Origin: an uncultured Clostridia bacterium
GTDB lineage: Bacteria; Bacillota; Clostridia; TANB77; CAG-508
DNA: 64,000 nt
Direction: 5' to 3'
NCBI GenBank assembly: GCA_934119935.1
Contig: CAKOSX010000002.1
Span: forward strand, 186,001-250,000
Shown: piece after piece, positions 60,795 through 64,000 of the stretch
Position numbering within the stretch: position 1 is the first letter of the stretch
How the letters are laid out: each line of letters opens with the position of its first letter
Notes under the pieces: model-generated
Told to the model about the DNA's origin: nothing
Database searches by the model: none
What the model saw: only the letters and a program-made list of their open reading frames with translations
Made by a program: the position numbers and the translations under genes

Positions 60795-61913
60795 ATGAAA
60801 CAAAATGTAATAGAAAAAGTACCAAGAAACTCAGGAATAGAATTATTAAAGGTAATAGCAATGATATTAATTGCAATATCACATGCAGTTCCGGTATATG
60901 GAGATTATAAAGCAATAAGCTTTGTAAACATCGATGTGTGCACGGCAGATTTTAGTGTAATAATAATGGCGATGTTTAGATACCTTGGAACTATTGGCAA
61001 TGATATTTTTATCGTATCATCTGCATGGTTTTTAATAGAATCAAATAAAATTAGAAAAGAGAAGGTTATCAATATAATATTTAATAGTTTTGTTATATCT
61101 GTAACGATTTTAATAATATTAAAAGCATTAGGAATTGATATACCTAAAGCAGATTTTAAAAGTGCATTTACGCCTATCATGATGAATCTAAATTGGTTCG
61201 TTACATGTTATTTAGTATTATATTTGATACATCCGTTACTTAATATGACAATAGAAAAGATGCAACAGAAGGAACTACTTAAGTTAAACATTATATTTTT
61301 TATGGCATATGTAATATTAAGTATATATAAGAGTTCTATATTTTTTAGAACTGCATTATTGGAAATGATTATAATTTACTATAATGTGGCATACATAAAA
61401 TTATATAGAAAAAAATTTTGTAATGACAGTAAATCAAATTTGTATTATTTGATTATTGGAATAGCTGCTTTGATTAGTGAAATTCTGCTAATGAATGGTA
61501 TAGGGTTACATGCAACAAACGGAAAACTATACTTAACAAAATTTAATGGAATGATAAATCCATTAATTTGTATGATTGCAATAACAGCTTTTAACATATT
61601 TAGAAATATAAATTTAAAAAACAAAATCGTAAATTATATTTCATCTCTATCGATTTTATTTTATATGATTCATGAAAACTTATTATTAGCTAATTATGTA
61701 CGACCAAAATTTTATCAAAAATTTTTTGTGTATGGATATAGAGTAGGATGGGTTCTGATAGAAGCGGTGCTACTAATTGCATTTGGCATAACATTTGCCA
61801 TGATATATAAAGAAAGTATTGGAAAAATAACTAATATACTATCTGTAAAAACAAAAGAAATTATAGAAAAAGTTTATAACAAAATAGAAAAAAAGATAAT
61901 CAAACTTAATTAA
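60795..61913 (+). CDS. Acyltransferase 3 family membrane protein
   Basis: 372 residues from ATG 60795 (AGGGGA upstream; 60765 is an alternative ATG). RNSGIELLKVIAMILIAISH carries the family's first-helix motif including the essential His; about ten hydrophobic helices follow. Such enzymes O-acylate cell-surface glycans or peptidoglycan. No SGNH domain is attached. Target unknown. Confidence 0.9.
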   Translation: MKQNVIEKVPRNSGIELLKVIAMILIAISHAVPVYGDYKAISFVNIDVCTADFSVIIMAMFRYLGTIGNDIFIVSSAWFLIESNKIRKEKVINIIFNSFVISVTILIILKALGIDIPKADFKSAFTPIMMNLNWFVTCYLVLYLIHPLLNMTIEKMQQKELLKLNIIFFMAYVILSIYKSSIFFRTALLEMIIIYYNVAYIKLYRKKFCNDSKSNLYYLIIGIAALISEILLMNGIGLHATNGKLYLTKFNGMINPLICMIAITAFNIFRNINLKNKIVNYISSLSILFYMIHENLLLANYVRPKFYQKFFVYGYRVGWVLIEAVLLIAFGITFAMIYKESIGKITNILSVKTKEIIEKVYNKIEKKIIKLN

Positions 61914-62003
61914 AATTAATTTTTGTTTCTTGATTTATGCACTTTTTTGTGTTATAACAAAAGTCATGAAAACAAATTAATACATATAGAAGGAGAAAGT
62001 AAA

Positions 62004-62324
62004 ATGGAAGTAAACGAAGAAAAAAGAGCTAAATTTATGGAGAACGCAGGAAAAAGAGTAAATAAAGTAATGCATGACATTCAAATATTAGAGCCAATGG
62101 CAAGAAGTAGCGTTTATGATTTTACAAAAGAAGATGTTGAAGAAATGTTTACTGCAATGCAAGACGCATTAGATAGTGCAAAAGAGGAATTTAACAAAAA
62201 GTTTGAAGGAAGAGCTAAAGCAGAAAGAAAGATGTTTTCATTTGGAACTAACCCTGTAAGCAAAGAAGCTGAAGAAGCAAATCAAGAAGAAAATAATGTT
62301 GCAACTGAAACAGAGAATGTTTAA
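62004..62324 (+). CDS. Hypothetical small charged protein
   Basis: 106 residues, ATG 62004 after AAGGAGAAA. Helical, acidic, with KFMENAGKRVNKVMHDIQIL and EEMFTAMQDALDSAKEEF; no membrane segment. No family recognised. Own terminator follows. Confidence 0.6.
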   Translation: MEVNEEKRAKFMENAGKRVNKVMHDIQILEPMARSSVYDFTKEDVEEMFTAMQDALDSAKEEFNKKFEGRAKAERKMFSFGTNPVSKEAEEANQEENNVATETENV

Positions 62325-62351
62325 GCTAATAAAATAATCAAAAATTGATGA

Positions 62352-62390
62352 AAAACAGAAATGATTTTTAATAAATTATTTCTGTTTTTT
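62352..62390 (+). terminator. Terminator after the small charged protein gene
   Basis: AAAACAGAAAT pairs with ATTTCTGTTTT, followed by TT. The rest of the 309-nt gap before nrdD holds only a TGTTGC/GCAACA dyad (near 62503-62516) and a possible TATAAT at 62538; no NrdR box was seen. Confidence 0.75.
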
Positions 62391-62633
62391 ACGATTAAAT
62401 TAGCGTTTACAAAAAACGACAGATTGTAACAAAAATGTAACAAAGCATATTCTATTAGAGCCTAAAGGATAACAAAAAAATAAAAAATAAAAAAGCAAAA
62501 TTGTTGCTTTTGCAACAGAAAAAGTAAAAAGTTGAGGTATAATAATAGTCATAAATTGCAAAGCAATAGATTGAAAAATAATTATAATTTTCAAATCTAG
62601 GAAATATTTTTGGGGAAGGAATGTGTGTTAACA

Positions 62634-64000
62634 ATGAAAGTAATAAAAAGAGATGGAACAATAGTTGAATACAATGCTGAAAAGATTAAAACTGCAATAA
62701 AAAAAGCAAATAATGAAGTTTCAAAAAAACAAAAAGCTACAGACGAAGAGATTGATGAAATAATAAGATATATAGAAGATTTAAGAAAATCTAGAATATT
62801 AGTTGAAGATATTCAAGATATAATCGAGCAAAAGCTTATGGAAATAGGAAGATATGAGCTTGCTAAACAATATATTACATATCGTTACACAAGAGCTCTT
62901 GTTAGAAAAGCTAACACAACAGATCAGACTATTAAAGAACTAATCGATGGAGAGAGTGAATACTGGAATAATGAAAATGCCAATAAAAATGCGAGAGTTG
63001 TCACAACACAAAGAGATTATCTAGCAGGAATAACAAGTACAGATATAACAAGAAGATTCTTGCTTCCAGATGAAGTTGTAAAAGCTCATGATGAGGGAAT
63101 TATCCATTTCCATGATGCTGATTATTTTGCACAAAATGCCTTAACAAACTGCGAATTAATAAACCTAGAAGATATGCTTCAAAATGGAACAATAATGAAT
63201 GGTGTTATGATTGAGAAACCTCACAGATTTATTACAGCATGTACAATTGCAACACAAATAATACTTGCTGTTACATCTTCTACATATGGTGGTGCTACTG
63301 TTTCACTTGCACACTTGGCTCCATTTGTAAGAAGTAGCTATGAAAAATATTATCAAAAATACAAAGAAAATGGATTAAGCAAAGAACAATGTGAGAAGTT
63401 TGCAAAAGAAGATACTAAAAAAGAAGTCGCTGATGGTGTTCAAACATTCAACTATCAAGTAAATTCGATGACTAATACAAATGGTCAGGCTCCATTCTTA
63501 TCTGTTTGCATGTATTTAGGAGAAACAGATGAGTATAAAGAAGAATTAGCAATGATAATAGAAGAATTTCTAAACCAAAGAATATTAGGATTCAAAAATG
63601 AAAAAGGTGTATATATTACACCAGCTTTCCCAAAACTTCTTTATGTACTTGAGGAAGATAATATACACGAGAACAGTAAATACTGGTATTTGACAGAACT
63701 TGCAGCAAAATGTACAGCAAAGAGAATGGTTCCAGATTATATATCAGAAAAAATAATGAAGCAAATGAAAGTAGATGCAAATGGAGACGGACAATGTTAT
63801 CCATGTATGGGTTGCCGTTCATTCTTAACTCCTTATATAGACCCAGTTACAAAGAAGCCAAAATATTATGGCAGATTTAATCAAGGTGTTGTAACAATTA
63901 ACTTAGTTGATGTTGCTTTATCATCAGGAAAGGATTTAAAGAAATTCTGGAAAATATATGATGAGAGACTTGAACTTTGCCACAAAGCTTTACAAGTAAG
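62634..64000 (+). CDS. nrdD: Anaerobic ribonucleoside-triphosphate reductase (class III), 3' end beyond window
   Basis: About 455 residues are visible and the frame is open to the last base. Residues 1-90 are an ATP-cone (VIKRDGTIVEYNAEKI) for dATP control; then TSTDITRRFLLPDEVVKAHD, IHFHDADYFAQNALTNCELI, GATVSLAHLAPFVR, GVQTFNYQVNSMT, GQAPFLSV and CYPCMGCRSFLTPY, all NrdD core. The glycyl-radical C-terminus and the NrdG activase lie beyond the window. GGAAGGA lies upstream; GTG 62625 is an alternative in-frame start. It supplies dNTPs without oxygen. Confidence 0.95.
   Translation, partial: MKVIKRDGTIVEYNAEKIKTAIKKANNEVSKKQKATDEEIDEIIRYIEDLRKSRILVEDIQDIIEQKLMEIGRYELAKQYITYRYTRALVRKANTTDQTIKELIDGESEYWNNENANKNARVVTTQRDYLAGITSTDITRRFLLPDEVVKAHDEGIIHFHDADYFAQNALTNCELINLEDMLQNGTIMNGVMIEKPHRFITACTIATQIILAVTSSTYGGATVSLAHLAPFVRSSYEKYYQKYKENGLSKEQCEKFAKEDTKKEVADGVQTFNYQVNSMTNTNGQAPFLSVCMYLGETDEYKEELAMIIEEFLNQRILGFKNEKGVYITPAFPKLLYVLEEDNIHENSKYWYLTELAAKCTAKRMVPDYISEKIMKQMKVDANGDGQCYPCMGCRSFLTPYIDPVTKKPKYYGRFNQGVVTINLVDVALSSGKDLKKFWKIYDERLELCHKALQV

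Noticed and set aside
62325..62633. NrdR box or riboswitch before nrdD
   Set aside because: No pair of ACAnnATATnnTGT-like boxes and no riboswitch core were found; only a terminator and one short dyad.

Overview
The window comes from a low-GC (about 30%), endospore-forming Firmicute, probably a Clostridia-type anaerobe. Sporulation is shown by an uninterrupted sigK with its hydrophobic pro-sequence, a CwlJ-type cortex hydrolase next to a GerQ-like coat protein, an H-type small acid-soluble spore protein, a Spo0A-like response regulator and a Cys/Gly-rich coat-like miniprotein. Anaerobic life is suggested by a class III ribonucleotide reductase (NrdD) running off the right edge. The exact genus cannot be read from the sequence.

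Layout. 1-3.5 kb: NagZ-like hydrolase (5' cut), sigK, and a compositionally foreign Clp-N/AAA+/M41 chimeric protease. 3.8-7.7 kb: two GT8 glycosyltransferases and two PlsC-like acyltransferases, a glycolipid or envelope cluster. 7.9-13 kb: accessory zone with a REP-associated tyrosine transposase (RAYT), an XRE regulator divergent from a pilin-like-anchored DUF285 repeat surface protein, and an ART-like/HD-like protein. 13-20.3 kb: anchored cyclophilin, DnaB-like ATPase, heterodimeric ABC exporter. 20.3-24.4 kb: RelB/YafQ module with a frameshifted toxin, FtsX-type ABC transporter. 24.5-31 kb: penicillin-binding protein, flippase-like protein, CwlJ/GerQ, OmpR-type two-component pair. 31-34 kb: Spo0A-like regulator and GHKL kinase. 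34-42 kb: two Rpn nuclease paralogs bracketing a zinc-type ArsR/P1B-ATPase operon, then MgtA. 42-48.5 kb: SspH, nucleoside kinase, RNHCP protein, U32 protein, tRNA-Thr. 48.6-55.2 kb: hypothetical and accessory genes (KilA-N, PD-(D/E)XK-like). 55.5-64 kb: ftsY, UPF0182, DUF5665, MNT/HEPN module with a frameshifted toxin, acyltransferase 3, nrdD.

The most unusual feature is the density of dispersed palindromic repeats. A GGGGACGGAG family (REP1, 8 loci) lies around the RAYT gene and elsewhere, a TTCGCCC...GGGCGAA family (REP2, 4 loci) sits at stop codons, a CTTTCGCTATAGCGAAAG palindrome (REP3, 3 copies) accompanies the Rpn genes, and a roughly 105-118-nt structured element occurs three times with a conserved core inside different but self-complementary outer stems. 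Several repeats run into genes and now encode their C-termini or stop codons. Two toxin-antitoxin modules each keep an intact antitoxin and carry a one-base frameshift in the toxin. Three genes of clearly higher GC (1516-3432, 45073-45465, 51737-52654), each with its own promoter and terminator, look like separately acquired single-gene cassettes.
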